In this document: positions 44,936 to 58,033 of the stretch, one piece after another
How the letters are laid out: every line of letters starts with the position of its first letter
How positions within the stretch are numbered: the stretch's first letter is position 1
Assembly: GCF_950023065.1 (NCBI RefSeq)
Contig: NC_088680.1
Location: forward strand, 25,408,559 to 25,472,558
Length of the DNA: 64,000 nt
Origin: Planococcus citri
Taxonomy: Eukaryota; Arthropoda; Insecta; Hemiptera; Pseudococcidae
Direction of reading: 5' to 3'
Made by a program: the position numbers and the translations under genes
The notes under the pieces: generated by a model
Seen by the model: the letters and a program-made list of their open reading frames with translations, nothing else
Told to the model about the DNA's origin: nothing
Databases searched by the model: none

Positions 44936-46725
44936 ACATTCGAATCTGATACTCTGAATCCCATATCCCCAAATCCGATTCCCCGAATTTAAATTACCCG
45001 AACGATGACGCAATGACTGAAATATCATTAACCATAACTGTTTTTTGAGATCGAAATGAACCGTAATCGTAACCATAACTAAAAATTTTTCAGAAAACCT
45101 GGTTAGGTACAAATCAAAAAAAAATTGAAAGTTTTATTTTTCTTATTCTTTTCATCTTGATATGAGGAAATATGCCTTCATCGCCTTGGCGATGATTAAA
45201 TTAATCATCACCCTAGCGAGGATTAATAGAATAACTCCCTTAAACTGCAAGTATGGTAATGTGATAACTCCTACTATATCGCTACTCCTACTACTATGTT
45301 TTTATGACAATTCAATGTCATCGATATCCGCGGCAAGCGCATCGAACGATGCACCTACGACTATAAATAGAGCAACACGGCCACGAGCCAAACTAGTTGT
45401 ATTTTTCCAGTAAGTTGCATTTCCAACTGAACTTGATCTCGGATTCGGCGACGCGTAAGCCGGTTCTTGGTCAGAAAGTGTATTTATGTAGATGCGAGTA
45501 GGCATACGAGGTCCCCACAGTGGGACACTCGGCCCCTTTTATCCAGATATTGCCCACTCTTAGTGGCTAAAATGTTTCTCATATTCATGATTTAAATAAT
45601 CGATCAAATTTAATCGCGTTCTTAATGGGTATTCTCCGATCCTGCTAGCCATCGGAAATACTTCTCGTCAGAAAAGGTACTTCGTGTAATACATTTCTGC
45701 CACCGGGCCTAGTATTAGTGAGCCCCCCTGAAAGAGACAGAAAACATGGACAGTATGTGTGCCTGGTGAGTAAGTCACCATTTATTCCGAAACTGCGTAC
45801 AGTTTCAAGGGTATGTAATTACCGCCTATTATCCATTAAAGTATATTAATTATAGTCTAATTCATTAACGCGCGTCGTAAAATAGAAAGCCAGAGCTTTT
45901 ATTTATTATAAAATGACCCTATAGTTATTTTATACTCTGTGACCTTTTGATGTGTATTTTTTAATATTATTTCTGATTAACAATAAACATATTATCACTT
46001 TCGTGTAAATAGTATGAGTTTTATTGGTAATTAGAGATTATTGCTGTGAAGGGTAGATGGTATGACTGAAACCTCTCCAAGTATTGAGCTATCCTGGGCA
46101 AGGTTAATATTCCCTACCTAAGGGAATATTTCTTAACTCAATCACGTAAACAGGAATTCAGATAATTTCCCTCTTATCAAGTTATGCCAGATCTCACTCT
46201 ATCAATCTGGTGTTTTTTTTCACTGTGATTTGTAGAGATTTGAAATTTTAATTGAAAAAATGATTAATAAATAAACATTAAAAAAAAAAAAAAAAACGTG
46301 AATAGAACGTTCAAAAAATTTGAAACTGGCTGGATTGTACTCATCACACTAATAAAGCTCAATGCTGCAGATAACAGGTATCAAATAAATTTTAGAATTT
46401 TTTCTTGAAAAGATTGTTAAATTTTGAATTTAAATTTCAGTATAGCTTCAATTTTTTAAACTTTAAATGTAACTTGAATGTATTTCGTATCATTTTAAAA
46501 TACATAATAAAAAATTATGAGATTTCAAACTCAGAATCTCAAAGAAAAGATTGAGAAATTTTCAAATTTCCAAATTTCTAACTGTAATTTTAACCATACC
46601 AAAAAATGTAACCTTAACCTTGACTGTTGAACGCAAAAATGATCACCAATAACTGCAACTCGAACACATAAGCTTAAAAAATGAATAACCTTGACCATAA
46701 CCTTGCCTACTTTTTCCCTCTAAAG
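44936..46725. other. Unassigned sequence with small palindromes
   Basis: catcgccttggcgatg and gatgattaaattaatcatc are adjacent palindromes at 45179-45206; gtccccacagtgggac is another at 45512-45527. A poly-A run of 16 follows aataaacatt near 46270-46297. Repeated gtaaccttaacc/ataacc phrases occur near 45030-45080 and 46590-46710. No exon is supported. Confidence 0.45.
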
Positions 46726-46850
46726 CAGATTCAATTATTAGTGTAATATGATGCACTTGATCAACAACAGCACGCCTCTTTTGGAACCAAAACTGATGTT
46801 CTGGAATTATATTCTTACGCAGAATGATATCCTTCGCACGACGCAGAATT
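46726..46850 (-). pseudogene. Reverse transcriptase fragment of a Jockey-like element
   Basis: The minus strand reads AKDIILRKNIIPEHQFWFQ followed by KRRAVVDQVHHITLIIESA. This matches in order the RT block that in Jockey-type proteins has the form IP-HQFGFR---S--DQV-RIT--I. The Gly of QFGF is replaced by Trp. It is a short relic with no other part of the element recognised nearby. Confidence 0.75.
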
Positions 46851-49410
46851 CATTGAGAATTTTTAAAATTCAGAGTCTAATATTAATTTCAGTTCACTCA
46901 ATTTTTGTATGAATAGGTGGCAGCTTAGTAGTCAAAACTGAAGGTGAACGACTTTCACGAGAAAATACCTTGATAAAACGTCAATTAAAGAATTCAAAAA
47001 ACTGTCAAGAGACACTACTAAGCTTTCGAAAACCGGGTACCTTTACTAATATATTCTGTCCCCAAGTTCATCCTTTGTAATAACACTACATTCAAAATCT
47101 CTAACAATCTCTTTTGAAGTTTTCTGACAAAATAATGCAATAATATTAGTAATTAAACGCGCCGAAAATAAAACACGTTCGTTCAACTGTTCGGCTTTTA
47201 AAACCACATCCCCACCCTGCTCCTCTCCACCTGTCAAATCATCTTGAAAAAGGTGTCGACGAAATATGGCGCGAATTACCTACGCAGAAAACAATCTTGA
47301 AAGTGTCAAGTGCTCGATTAAACGTTTCCAGAAACCGACGACGACGACGAAGAACGCGGTACCTTTGAGGCAGCTTTTCGCGTCAGCGACCTCCGACTGC
47401 GTTAAGATTTGTTTTCTCTTATATATACGAATTTATTATAAATATTAAACTGTTGAATCTGCGTGACGTGAAGGCGAAGAAGGCGAAAAAACGACAACGA
47501 TGATGACGACGGACGCGCGCGCGTTATAACAGAAAATGAAAATTACAACTTTTTATTAAGGCAGTCGCAATACATTTAACTTTTATTTGCAAACTTTTAA
47601 TGGCAACTTTCCAAAAAGTTGTGTCAGTTTATGTGTTTTCCCTCTATTATACGTTTCTTTTTTCGCACTTTTTTCTATCCTCTCCTCACCCCTGCGGTAC
47701 TCGCAGCTGCCTCATGTCGTGTAGCTTTCGTCGTCGTCGGTATCCTTAAACATGGAGTGGAAGAGAGTGTAGGTAGTCGCTCACATTTCGAGTAATGAGA
47801 CTCGTTCGCCTTGCTCTGTGCCATGGTTAGGTAGATGTAAATCAGATACGTCGCCGAAAAATAAAAAAATAAAAGTAAAAAAAGGTTATATACGCGGAAT
47901 TTAACTGCCTAATGCAGTTAGTTTGATCGCTTTGTCTTGTGAAGCACGTTCAATTTCGTCGACGAGTAAGAAAAAAAAAAAAGAAAACTTTTCACATTAC
48001 TTTTACAAGCGAGCAGTGTATAACTCTGTATATCGCGTACGACGACGACGAATAACACACGTAATACGTATACAAAAGTACCTTAAAAAATGGCGAAAAG
48101 AAAATTAAACATTTGAAAACTTGTACGCGCAATGTGCTCGTTCTTCTCGTTCTGACAACAAGACGCGATTTGTTTTTAACAACCTTTTTCCGCGCGCGCG
48201 AAAAACTCGCCAGGGAGAAAAACAGTATTAAATTTTAAATAGTCTATGAAGCTTTTTTCCGCTATTTTTTTCCCTCGTTCATTTGTTTGTTTTCTCCATC
48301 TGCTCATTCGTGCTCGATTGGGTTTTCATTACGAAAGAATTTCCTACTCCGGTTGCTGCAGCTGCCTTTGCCTTTGCCTTCTTCCTCGCGATATTGAAAA
48401 ACGATCGAGAATCAGACTACGCATACATAACCCGTTCGGTTTGCAGCTCCTTTCATCGTGAAAAGTTCAACTTTCACGTTTAAATGACCATTTGGTATTC
48501 TTTTATTGGCTTTTTCGGCGGTTATGTAAAGTATTCTCTTGTTCAATTGGAAAGCTTTTGCATGCGGATTAAAAGTACACAGCGTAGAGGTGCGGTGTGG
48601 GTTTTTTAATGAGTAAGCATACCGCGCGGCGCGCGGTGTTTCCGGTTACAGCGAGGTAAACTTTGATGTTTAATCACGTGTAAGTTTAGAATTGATTTTT
48701 CGAGGAGTTTTTGCACGGTTCAACGACAACCATCGGCGAGTAATTCTTTTGACTTTGTACTTTTTGCTGGGTAGTGAAGTTTAGTGACGTCTGAACTGCG
48801 CGTGGTTCGTGGAGAGGGTTGATCGGTCGTTCCTATTATTGGAGTTGTCCTGGATAAGTTTTTCCTTGGTTGAAATTTTAATTTTAAATGGTGTTTTATC
48901 TAACGTCGAAGTTATTGTACTTGAAATTTGAAACCAGCATCTTTGAGAACCTAAGATAGTGTCAGTTGCTCGACTTGGTCAATTTTTTAGATTTTTATGG
49001 TTTATTGAAGAACTCAGAGAGCTTTCATCAGAAAAATGAGCTGAAATTCGAAATCAGCGCTTTAGAAAACATTACAATCGATATGCTATACGATGTTTTT
49101 TTTTTCAAAGTTGAACTTGAATTGAGTGAGGGACGCGATGTGTCAGATCTAACTTCATCCTCTCATGAACAAATGTAAGCTAACCAAGGTACCTATGTAT
49201 TTTATCAACATCTGTTTTTTAAAAAAAGAAATGTTGGCGGTTTTTTTGTGCTTATGAAAAAAATTATCTGAAAACATTAGTAAAAGTAATTTGTGCTGGT
49301 ACCCCCTTCCTCGTACATGATGAAAAAAAGGAATTTGCATTTCATCCACATGAATAAGAATCAAATTCTAATTTTTTAATTTTAAAACCATAGTCATAGC
49401 CCAGTCAATA
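46851..49410. other. Apparently unique non-coding sequence
   Basis: No gene is supported. CpG-rich stretches lie at 47260-47530 and 47700-48250, with short (CG)n runs near 47513-47523 and 48193-48201. Confidence 0.5.
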
Positions 49411-49420
49411 TGCAATTTGA

Positions 49421-50612
49421 CCCAAACATAATTACAAACAAAGGTTTTTTTGGTGAATATTGTCTAGGGTGGTGTGCTGAACAACATACTAAAATTCCCC
49501 GCCCCTACCCCACGAGCTAACCCCCCCCCCCCCCCCCCACAGTGGATCAAAGCCCCCCAAAATCAGTTTTTCATCAAGAACTCCTGAAATATTGAATTTT
49601 GAGTAAAATGAGCCCAGTGATCATTTCATCTTCTCCCCAATACCTATCAAATGAGCTATCGACCAACTCCCTAGCCTCAAGGGGGGTGGCGCTACGACCC
49701 CTCAAAGTGATGTGATTTCAATGATTTTACATTTTATGATTTGGGACTTGTAACCTGTTCTAATTGATAAAATGAAGTCAAACTTGGGGAATGGTATTCT
49801 TTTGGGAGCTAGAGTTGACCTCTGGAGTGGGGAGGGTCAAAGTTGAAAATTACAGAAAGCTCATTTTTTTGGAGGGGCATAACATGACCCCAAATGGATG
49901 AAAAGGGTCCAAAATCATACCATTGGAACGTTCACTATCTGTGATCAACATATCCAAAATTTAGTTTCCTAGGTCATCCCCACTCCTTTTAAGATGGAAA
50001 AAACCGAAAATAAGGGCAAAATAAGGGGATTTATAGCCTAATTCCGCTTTAAATGGGGTGGGGATGACCTAGGAAGCTAAAATTTGGATATGTTGATCAC
50101 AGATAGGGAACTGTTCGATGGTATGATTTTGGACCCTTTTCATCCATTTGGGGTCATGTTATGCCCCTCCAAAAAAATGAGCTTTCTGTAATTTTCAACT
50201 TTGACCCTCCCCACTCCAGAGGTCAACTCTAGCTCCCAAAAGAATACCATTCCCCAAGTTTGACTTCATTTTATCAATTAGAACAGGTTACAAGTCCCAA
50301 ATCATAAAATGTAAAATCATTGAAATTACATCACTTTGAGGGGTCGTAGCGCCACCCCCTTGAGGCTAGGGAGTTGGTCGATAGCTCATTTGATAGGTAT
50401 TGGGGAGAAGATGAAATGATCATCTGGGCTCATTTTACTCAAAATTCAATATTTCAGGAGTTCTTGATGAAAAACTGATTTTGGGGGGCTTTGATCCACT
50501 GTGGGGGGGGGTTAGCTCGTGGGGTAGGGGCGGGGAATTTTAGTATGTTGTTCAGCACACCACCCTAGACAATATTCACCAAAAAAAACCTTTGTTTGCA
50601 ATTATGTTTGGG
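49421..50612. mobile_element. Nearly perfect 1.2 kb palindrome (foldback element)
   Basis: cccaaacataattacaaaca at 49421 pairs with the complement ending at 50612, and the arms (about 560 bp each) stay almost identical to the centre near 50017. Differences noticed are the length of the C-run near 49521-49539 versus about 9 G on the right, one g/t change in gagcccagtgatcat, and a few bases near the centre. Direct repeats TGCAATTTG lie at 49411-49419 and 50629-50637 and could be a 9 bp target duplication, but 16 unmatched bases separate the right one from the arm. No coding capacity. Confidence 0.9.
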
Positions 50613-50639
50613 TTCGCCCATTTTTTTCTGCAATTTGCC

Positions 50640-52490
50640 TGGGCTTATCATAACTTGATGAGTTTTGGCGTATCCAACGTTTACTTGGAAGATCAACTTC
50701 AAGGAAGGTATTTTCTTGAAAAAAAAATGCATATTATTTAAAAGAATATTTTGAGTTGGAAATTTTTAAAAAGTCATCAATTTGATTGATATTTATTGTG
50801 AAGGGAGGAAGAGGGGGGTGTGACTGAGATTTTCTCTTGAAAAAAAAGTTTATTTAGCAGAATTTTGAACAGAAATGAAATTTTTGACCAAGTTTGGAGA
50901 ACTTTTTACAAAAGGTTAAGACATTACTTGGGTGAACAAGAAAGAGTTCCCGAATACATTTTCCTGAACGGAAAAATCCCGAACTGTCCTTTCTTCGAAT
51001 AACCAATTTTCCTAGTCCACTTTTCTCGAACCCCGTGATCCAGAATACACAAACGTGGGGAAAAGTTGTGCTTCTTGGCAAAATCGCAGAAAGATCTTAA
51101 TTTTTTTAAAAATCAAAATCCCCTGAAAAATCTGTTTGTTGTTAGAATTATCAAAATGACTTTTTTGAAATCAATATACCTAGTTAAAAATATTCTTGTT
51201 TTTACCGAAATTGCAAGAAACTCTACTGTTTTGCAAAAATTAAGGAAAGACCTTTTTTTTGACAAAATTTGTCAAGTTTTGTGTTTTTTCAAATTCGCAG
51301 AAGAAAATTTTTTTGGTCAGAATTTCCAGGAAGCCTTGCTTTTTTTGTTGCAAAAAGTCAGTTTTTTTGTAAATTGGTCAATATTGAAAAATTGAATCTA
51401 TTGATCAACGTTTTGAAAAAGCTGGGGGGAAAACGGACTAAAGACCAGGAAAGTAGGTACCTAAAGTCTTACATCCTATTTAAAAATTGAACTTTTTCAA
51501 AAAATTTCAACAATTTTTTAATACTTGTATTTGAGCATTTTCTCAACACTTTCCTCGATCATTTTTCGCGATATTTGAACAATTTTTAGGAAATTTTAAT
51601 CATTTTTATGACATTTTGACGAATTTTTGAAACCATTACTTACAAAAATTTGCTCGTTTATGCTTATTTTTCTTTTTACAAATTCATGGTAATTTTAAAT
51701 GATTGGGAGATCAGTTGGCCAATTTTTTCAATACATTTCGCAATTTTGATTGTTGACAAATTATTATTCAACTTAGCAAATATTTATTAATCTTTGGGAA
51801 TTTTCAATAATACATAAATAAGAAGAAACCTCACGAGTGAACAGTAACCGATTAGACCAGACTTTTTTAAAAGTAAGAAAACTCCAAGGATAGCCCACAA
51901 TAAAAATGGTTCCGAAAGGATTTTTTCGGGCCCAAAGTTTTAAATACCTACTCAATTGTTCAATGTGCAAACTCCCGAATATTTTCGGCCAATTTATCAA
52001 AAATTTTGGACTCAAAAATACTCTTTCAGATGCACAGTCTCGAATGAAATCGCCCACGATTTCCAGGAAAAGCTATTCCTAAATTTTGTAGGGGCCGAAT
52101 CTTATTTTTTGATAATTTTCGGTCAATTTTCCGATCACATTTTGGAGAATTTTAGAAGAGAATTTACTTCAAGTTTTTTTTCTCGACTTTTTTGTTCAAT
52201 TGCAAACATTCTAACAAAGCATCTGCCTGATTGTTCTGGTGCCTGAAGGAACTGATCTTCTTTTGAAATTTTAAGTATTCTTAAAATTTCATTGAGCAAG
52301 TGAAGAACTTCAGCGACTTTCCATATTTTGAAATTTCCTGCTGCTGATATTATAAAGCGTTTGAAGCATTTTGAAAGATACACGGTTTTTGTTCCATCCA
52401 AAAAAAAAACAAAAAACTTGACCCCAAAAAATAAAGTAGGATTTGAACAACTTTCATAACAAAACCACGAAATCCTATCAGCTCGCATTT
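50640..52490. other. T-rich degenerate sequence
   Basis: 50860-51400 resembles the aaatcaggacttttttggca array near 4000 and 9000 (for example ttttggtcagaatttccagg). The remainder is AT-rich with no feature supported. Confidence 0.45.
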
Positions 52491-54684
52491 CTCCGGAGAT
52501 TTTCAACCATGGTCATCTGCTTCGAACCCTTGCAACTTCCCTCGCCGTGACAACGGGGTAAAAAAAAGGTAAAAATGTTGTAAAGAAATAATCCGCGGAG
52601 AAACTTCGCTTCGTACTCGTACTCGTATTTTAGCAAACGGTAAGTATTTCGAAAAGACACGCGGCAGGGTGAAAAAGAAACCTCTAACTACACAACTGTA
52701 GCTAGGTTTCTCTTAAACTTAACAAATTTAATATAAATAAGGCTTAAAACTGCTTAAAGATGAAAAATCTCCGAGTCTAATTTTCCGCTTTGACGTCGAG
52801 TAAAATCCCAAGCAACAGAGACGCGGTGCGGTGGTAAAATGCTGCTACGAAACATGGCACCCCTATACTGCTGCTATACTTATGCATACGGAAAGCAAAG
52901 AGAGGGAGGAGGAAACACCCAGCAACAAGTTCCTTCGACCGTGAGTTATACACAAAAGCTTAGGAAATGCGGGCTGGGTCATGCGAAATGAGGGGAGTAA
53001 AACTACCAAAAGTATATTTCTGATATGGCAGATGCTTTAGCCAAGTCGTACTTTTTGAGTAGCTTTAGTATACGCGTTTGAAAACAGTACGAGGAAAAAA
53101 AATTGCAGTGGAGAAAAGTCGTACCATATTCGTCGTCTCGGGCGTAGCGTAGACGTGGAAAGAAAAAAGGACGAAGGAAAGAGCGAGCTTTTTGGTACCC
53201 TCCGTACCCCTTGGTTTTGATGTTTTCCTCGTTTCGTCTCTTTTTCTCGCACTCGACAAGGCGAAAACTCAACCAGCGTTGTACGTCATCGTACCCCGAG
53301 ACGACCAACAACCAACAACACACCCTCCTCTTCGTCCGGCTTTCGCAGTGTTTAACGAATTCGCACACTTTATCGGCTCAGGGCATAACGTCGGTCGACG
53401 GAGGACGGACTAACGGTCACTTAAAATTCAATACGTGCTTCCCTTATAATCAACGATTGAAAGTGTTTAATGATTTGTGAAAACTGTACGTTGTATAGAT
53501 TTCTTCTCTCTTTTACCGCTCCGCTCGGCTCGCAGATTCCAAAGCCGAGTGAGTGTTTTTCGCGAAATACACACAAACCGCTCCTCGCCTCCTCGATTCA
53601 CGCACCCGGAGGAGCCCTGCTTCGCTCGCGTAACCGCAAAATCTCCGCAAGAATACACTCGGCTTTTGTACTACTCGTATCGGAGCACGAAGTATGCCGC
53701 GTCGCGACGACGACCGCGCGTTAACCCATTCGGAATAATTTTAATAGCGACGATTAAATAATTCAAATGATGCTCGATCCGCGTCTCGTTATTGTACTCT
53801 CTCAACTTCGACGAACGACCTTCCATCCCTGCTCGCGTCCCACCTACGCGCGTCCTTTTTTCCGCACCCTATCGCGAAACAATACCGTAATTAATCGACG
53901 CATATTTAATGAGCATTGTTAATTATTTTTACCACGCGGGCGTCGTCGTCGTCGTCTTCTTCCTTTCGACACGACACGCTGCTTTGCCCTTTGAATTGTG
54001 TTTATATCGTTACATTTACGAGTATGTTATACCAAGATCATGATAATGATTATGATGCTGCAGCAAACGCGGGTGATGATGTAACATATTGGTTCGTGTG
54101 TAACGAGTGATGTTAATCTTTGTCTTTTTATATCTACTAAAAGCCACGGTGTTACATCTTCGTTATTTATTTACGTTGATCCTCGTTTTCATATCGCTCA
54201 GAGTATTTTGCTGATCATTTTCCAGATAAATATCGAGCGAATACTCGGATTGAATTTCTTTTTGAACGAGATGAAGCATTATTCATATTGAATGAAATGG
54301 AATTGAAGTCTTTTTTTGAGACACGTTTCATCGAATCATCCTCCCATATTTCATCGAATCAACATCACACCAGTCTCGTCAGACTTTTATAGCTCTTTCA
54401 TGAGTTCTACATTTCATCAGATCTTTATCTGCCTTCTTTGTTTGATTGATGTATGACCCTTCAAATTAATCCTTCTATAAAATATTTGACTCGACATAAT
54501 CGATCTCTGTTTTCAGAGGTTATTGGAACCCCATAAATTAGTTCTCAGATTAGAGTGCCAAAAAGGTTCGAGGATGAAGAAGATGTGTGCAATTTATTGC
54601 CAAATTTCTGCACTTTGAACATTATGAGCAATGGTTTTCAATTTCAATTTTTCGAAAATGCTATCTCTTTATGAACATTTCTCA
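52491..54684. other. Apparently unique non-coding sequence
   Basis: CpG-rich at 53060-53960, including overlapping 84- and 94-codon frames at 53470-53761 with no recognisable domain. No gene is called. Confidence 0.5.
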
Positions 54685-56764
54685 CAAGGGAACTACCCAA
54701 GGTGTTACACGCCGATCGAAAAAATTTTTTCACAGGCGGATAGAGCATCAAAAAATATACTATGAGCCAAAATTTCAGCTGCTGAGGTTCACAGGGGGCG
54801 AAATTATGGGGGTTTGAATATCGAAAAATCACAAAAATACACAAAAATACACTGAAAAAAATATAAAAGTTGAAATCATTCGGCACCCTGTTCGCCTCAG
54901 CAGCTAATTTTTTGGCCACGATCTACCATCGATATATGACGCCTTATGGTGGACAAGTCGCCGCGATCTGCGTGTAACACCTTGGGGGTGAATTTTTCCC
55001 CATCCCCTAATTTTGGGCGAAACTTTTGAAAAAAAAATCTGGGGCATGTGATATATCGAATTGTATGTTTTTGGCGACGCTGAATACGAATATGACGTCA
55101 GATTTTTGATTGGACCCCATCTACTGCCGCCAGCACCTCCCCAAAGGGGGTAAAAGTTCAAAAAAGTGTTTTGTTAGTGCGACACATGAAATAGTATGTT
55201 TTTTGTGACGCTGAATACGAATATGACGTCAGATTTTTGATTGGACAAGTCGCTTCGATCCGTGTGTGTAACACATAGGGGATAAATTTTTCCCCATCCC
55301 CTAATTTTGGGCGAAACTTTTGAAAAAAAAATCTGGGGCATGTGATATATCGAATTGTATGTTTTTGGCGACGCTGAACATGAATATGACGTCAGATTTT
55401 TGATTGGACCCCATCCACTGCCCCCAGCACCTCCCCAAAGGATTAAAAGTTCAAAAAAGTGTTTTGTTCGTGCAACACATGAAATAGTATGTTTTTTGTG
55501 ACGCTGAATACGAATATGACGTCAGATTTTTGATTGGACAAGTCGCTGCGATCCGTGTGTAACACCTTGGGGATGAATTTTTCACTCATTGAAAAGAATA
55601 AAAAAATGAAAAATCAAAATAACTCTCCATCCTGTTTGCTTTTTTTTTTTTTATCATGAACCATCGTCGATATAATGATGTCCAAGGGAACAAGTCGCCA
55701 AGATTCGCTTGTGACACCCGAGGGATGATTTTTTTACTCGTGATATCATCTTTAATAATTTTTGGTTTGCACAAAAATTCATTATTCATGTTCAAAAGCA
55801 AAAAAAAAAAATAATTACCTCTCGTAAAAACAAAAATTGTGAAAAAATTAAAAAAAAAAAAAAAACTTGAGCCCGAGATGCGATTTGATCTCCGCATCTT
55901 CTAACCAATAATCTCGCACCAGTGCCACAGGGCTAGCGCTGAAGTTTGCCGGGATGAGTTTTTTGACAGTATACACGTTGCTAAACAGCGACTTTTTTGA
56001 ACTTTTAATCCTTTGGGGAGGTGCTGGGGGCAGTGGATGGGGTCCAATCAAAAATCTGACGTCATATTCGTATTCAGCGTCGCCAAAAACATACAATTCG
56101 ATATATCACATGCCCCAGATTTTTTTTCAAAAGTTTCGCCCAAAATTAGGGGATGGGGAAAAATTTATCCCCTATGTGTTACACACACGGATCGAAGCGA
56201 CTTGTCCAATCAAAAATCTGACGTCATATTCGTATTCAGCGTCACAAAAAACATATTATTTCATGTGTCGCACTAACAAAACACTTTTTTGAACTTCTAC
56301 CCCCTTTGGGGAGGTGCTGGGGGCCGTGGATGGGGTCCAATCAAACATCTGACGTCATATTCGTATTCAGCGTCTCCAAAAACATACAATTCGATATATC
56401 ACATGCTCCAGATTTTCTTTCGAAAGTTTCGCCCAAAATTAGGGGGTGGGGAAAAATTCACCCCCAAGGTGTTACACGCAGATCGCGGCGACTTGTCCAC
56501 CATAAGGCGTCATATATCGCTGGTAGATCGTGGCCAAAAAATTAGCTGCTGAGGCGAACAGGGTGCCGAATGATTTCAACTTTTATATTTTTTTCAGTGT
56601 ATTTTTGTGTATTTTTGTGATTTTTCGATATTCAAACCCCCATAATTTCGCCCCCTGTGAACCTCAGCAGCTGAAATTTTGGCTCATAGTATATTTTTTG
56701 ATGCTCTATCCGCCTGTGAAAAAATTTTTTCGATCGGCGTGTAACACCTTGGGTAGTTCCCTTG
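54685..56764. mobile_element. 2.1 kb foldback element with internal CRE-like tandem repeats
   Basis: CAAGGGAACTACCCAAGGTG at 54685 pairs with the complement ending at 56764; arms of about 0.85-0.9 kb. Inside each arm a unit containing gcgacgctgaatacgaat, atgacgtcagatttttgatt and gtgatatatcgaattgtat repeats in tandem, so the palindromic octamer TGACGTCA occurs at least three to four times per arm. The middle (about 55590-55930) holds the SINE-like insert and poly-A runs. TCA flanks both ends (54682-54684 and 56765-56767). No transposase. Confidence 0.85.
55872..55941 (-). repeat. tRNA-derived SINE-like sequence, copy 2
   Basis: On the minus strand CAGCGCTAGCCCTGTGGCA carries the A box, and AGATCAAATCG the B box, followed by CTCGGGCTCAAG and a long T-run. 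It aligns with 28393-28461. It lies inside the foldback element at 54685-56764 and breaks its symmetry, so it inserted later. Confidence 0.6.
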
Positions 56765-56926
56765 TCAGTTTCTAAGAAAGTTTTGCCACCAATAGAGGAA
56801 GAGCTGAAAACATGAAAAGTGTATTTTTGAGCCAGGATTTTTACAAAAAAAAAAAAAAAAAAAAAAAAAAATGAACAATTATTAGCTTGCTACAAACTCT
56901 TGGAATTTTCTTTTTAGATACAATAT

Positions 56927-58033
56927 GATAGAGTCAGAGGCGGATTAAGGATTTTGCCGCCCATGGGCAGTAATGTTTGCCGCCGCCCCCCCCCCAAGAA
57001 CGAAACAAAAAATTTGTACACAACATATTCAGAGTGTCTACTGAAACCAAAAAAACAATTTTCTTACCTTTTTCTTGCTTTCAAACATGAAATTTCGTAC
57101 CCCTCCTCATATTTATGCATAGATGATCTTGGCTACCCGCTCCCTAAAACAATTTTTAGAAAAAATTTATGGATCAAAGTCATGTTACTTGGGGAGGGGA
57201 AAACCAGATTTTTAGAAATATAAAATTGACAAATTTAGGTAATTTTTCGAGAAATCGTTCATAATGATGAATGGTTATCGTATGAAAGAAAGGTGAAATT
57301 ACTGCTCGAGCGAAGCGAGAGCGAAAATTTTTTCAAAAATTGGTACAAAAAACCAAAAAACGACCATTTTGTATGTTTTATTTTACATTTTCATCGGAGC
57401 ACAATGCTATCAAAAATTTTGAAAAGTTGGTAGTTCTGTTCAGAAAAAATGAAAAATTCGTACTTTTCAAATGGTTTGGGTATTACGAGTATTTCTGGAA
57501 TTTTCCAATTCAATTTTTGAATTCTAAAAAATTTTTTGAAAATTTGTAATTCGAAAAGTAGAACAACATCAATTTTAATGAAAGCATTCGATTTTTCTGA
57601 TCTCAACATTTTTCAAAATTGGTGGGATAACTTCAAATTTTACAGAGGTTTTTTATGTGAATTTTTAAAAAATTGTATAGCTTTTTGAAGGAATTTCTAC
57701 ACGAGCCATAACTTATTGGTTCATTTCTAGGGGAGTAACAGCCGTTCAAAGTTGAAATTGTGAAGAACCCATTCAAACTTACCTCGGGGCACCTTAATCT
57801 AAAGCTACACTGTTTTTGTGATTTCACATTTTTGAATTTTGACTGATTAAAGATATTTAAGTTATGGCTTCACTGATTTGTGCTTTCCCTTTTTACCATT
57901 ATTTTTAGTTTTTTCTTTTTTACTATTTCAAAGTACCGAAAAATAAATTGCCCGCGTTTTGCCGCCCCTGAAATTTTGCCGCTCTGGGCAGCTGCCCACT
58001 CTGCCCATGCCTAAATCCGCCGCTGGATAGAGT
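56927..58033. mobile_element. Non-autonomous hAT-type element with GATAGAGT target duplication
   Basis: The element 56935-58025 begins CAGAGGCGGATTAAGG and ends with the complement of CAGCGGCGGATTTAGG; CAG-GGCGGAT ends are typical of hAT elements. The exact 8 bp repeat GATAGAGT at 56927-56934 and 58026-58033 is the hAT target-duplication length. Subterminal ttgccgccc and gcccatgggcag phrases recur near the right end. At 1091 bp with no transposase it is a deletion derivative. Confidence 0.92.

Noticed and set aside
45179..45206. Adjacent short palindromes as a regulatory operator
   Set aside because: Isolated single copies in AT-rich DNA with no gene nearby; nothing supports a function.
53470..53761. 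Two overlapping frames in a CpG-rich block
   Set aside because: Both frames are open in the same DNA and neither shows a domain; probably compositional.
55960..56550. Repeated frames starting MGRCWG on the plus strand and similar ones on the minus strand
   Set aside because: They are products of the tandem and inverted repeats inside the foldback element.
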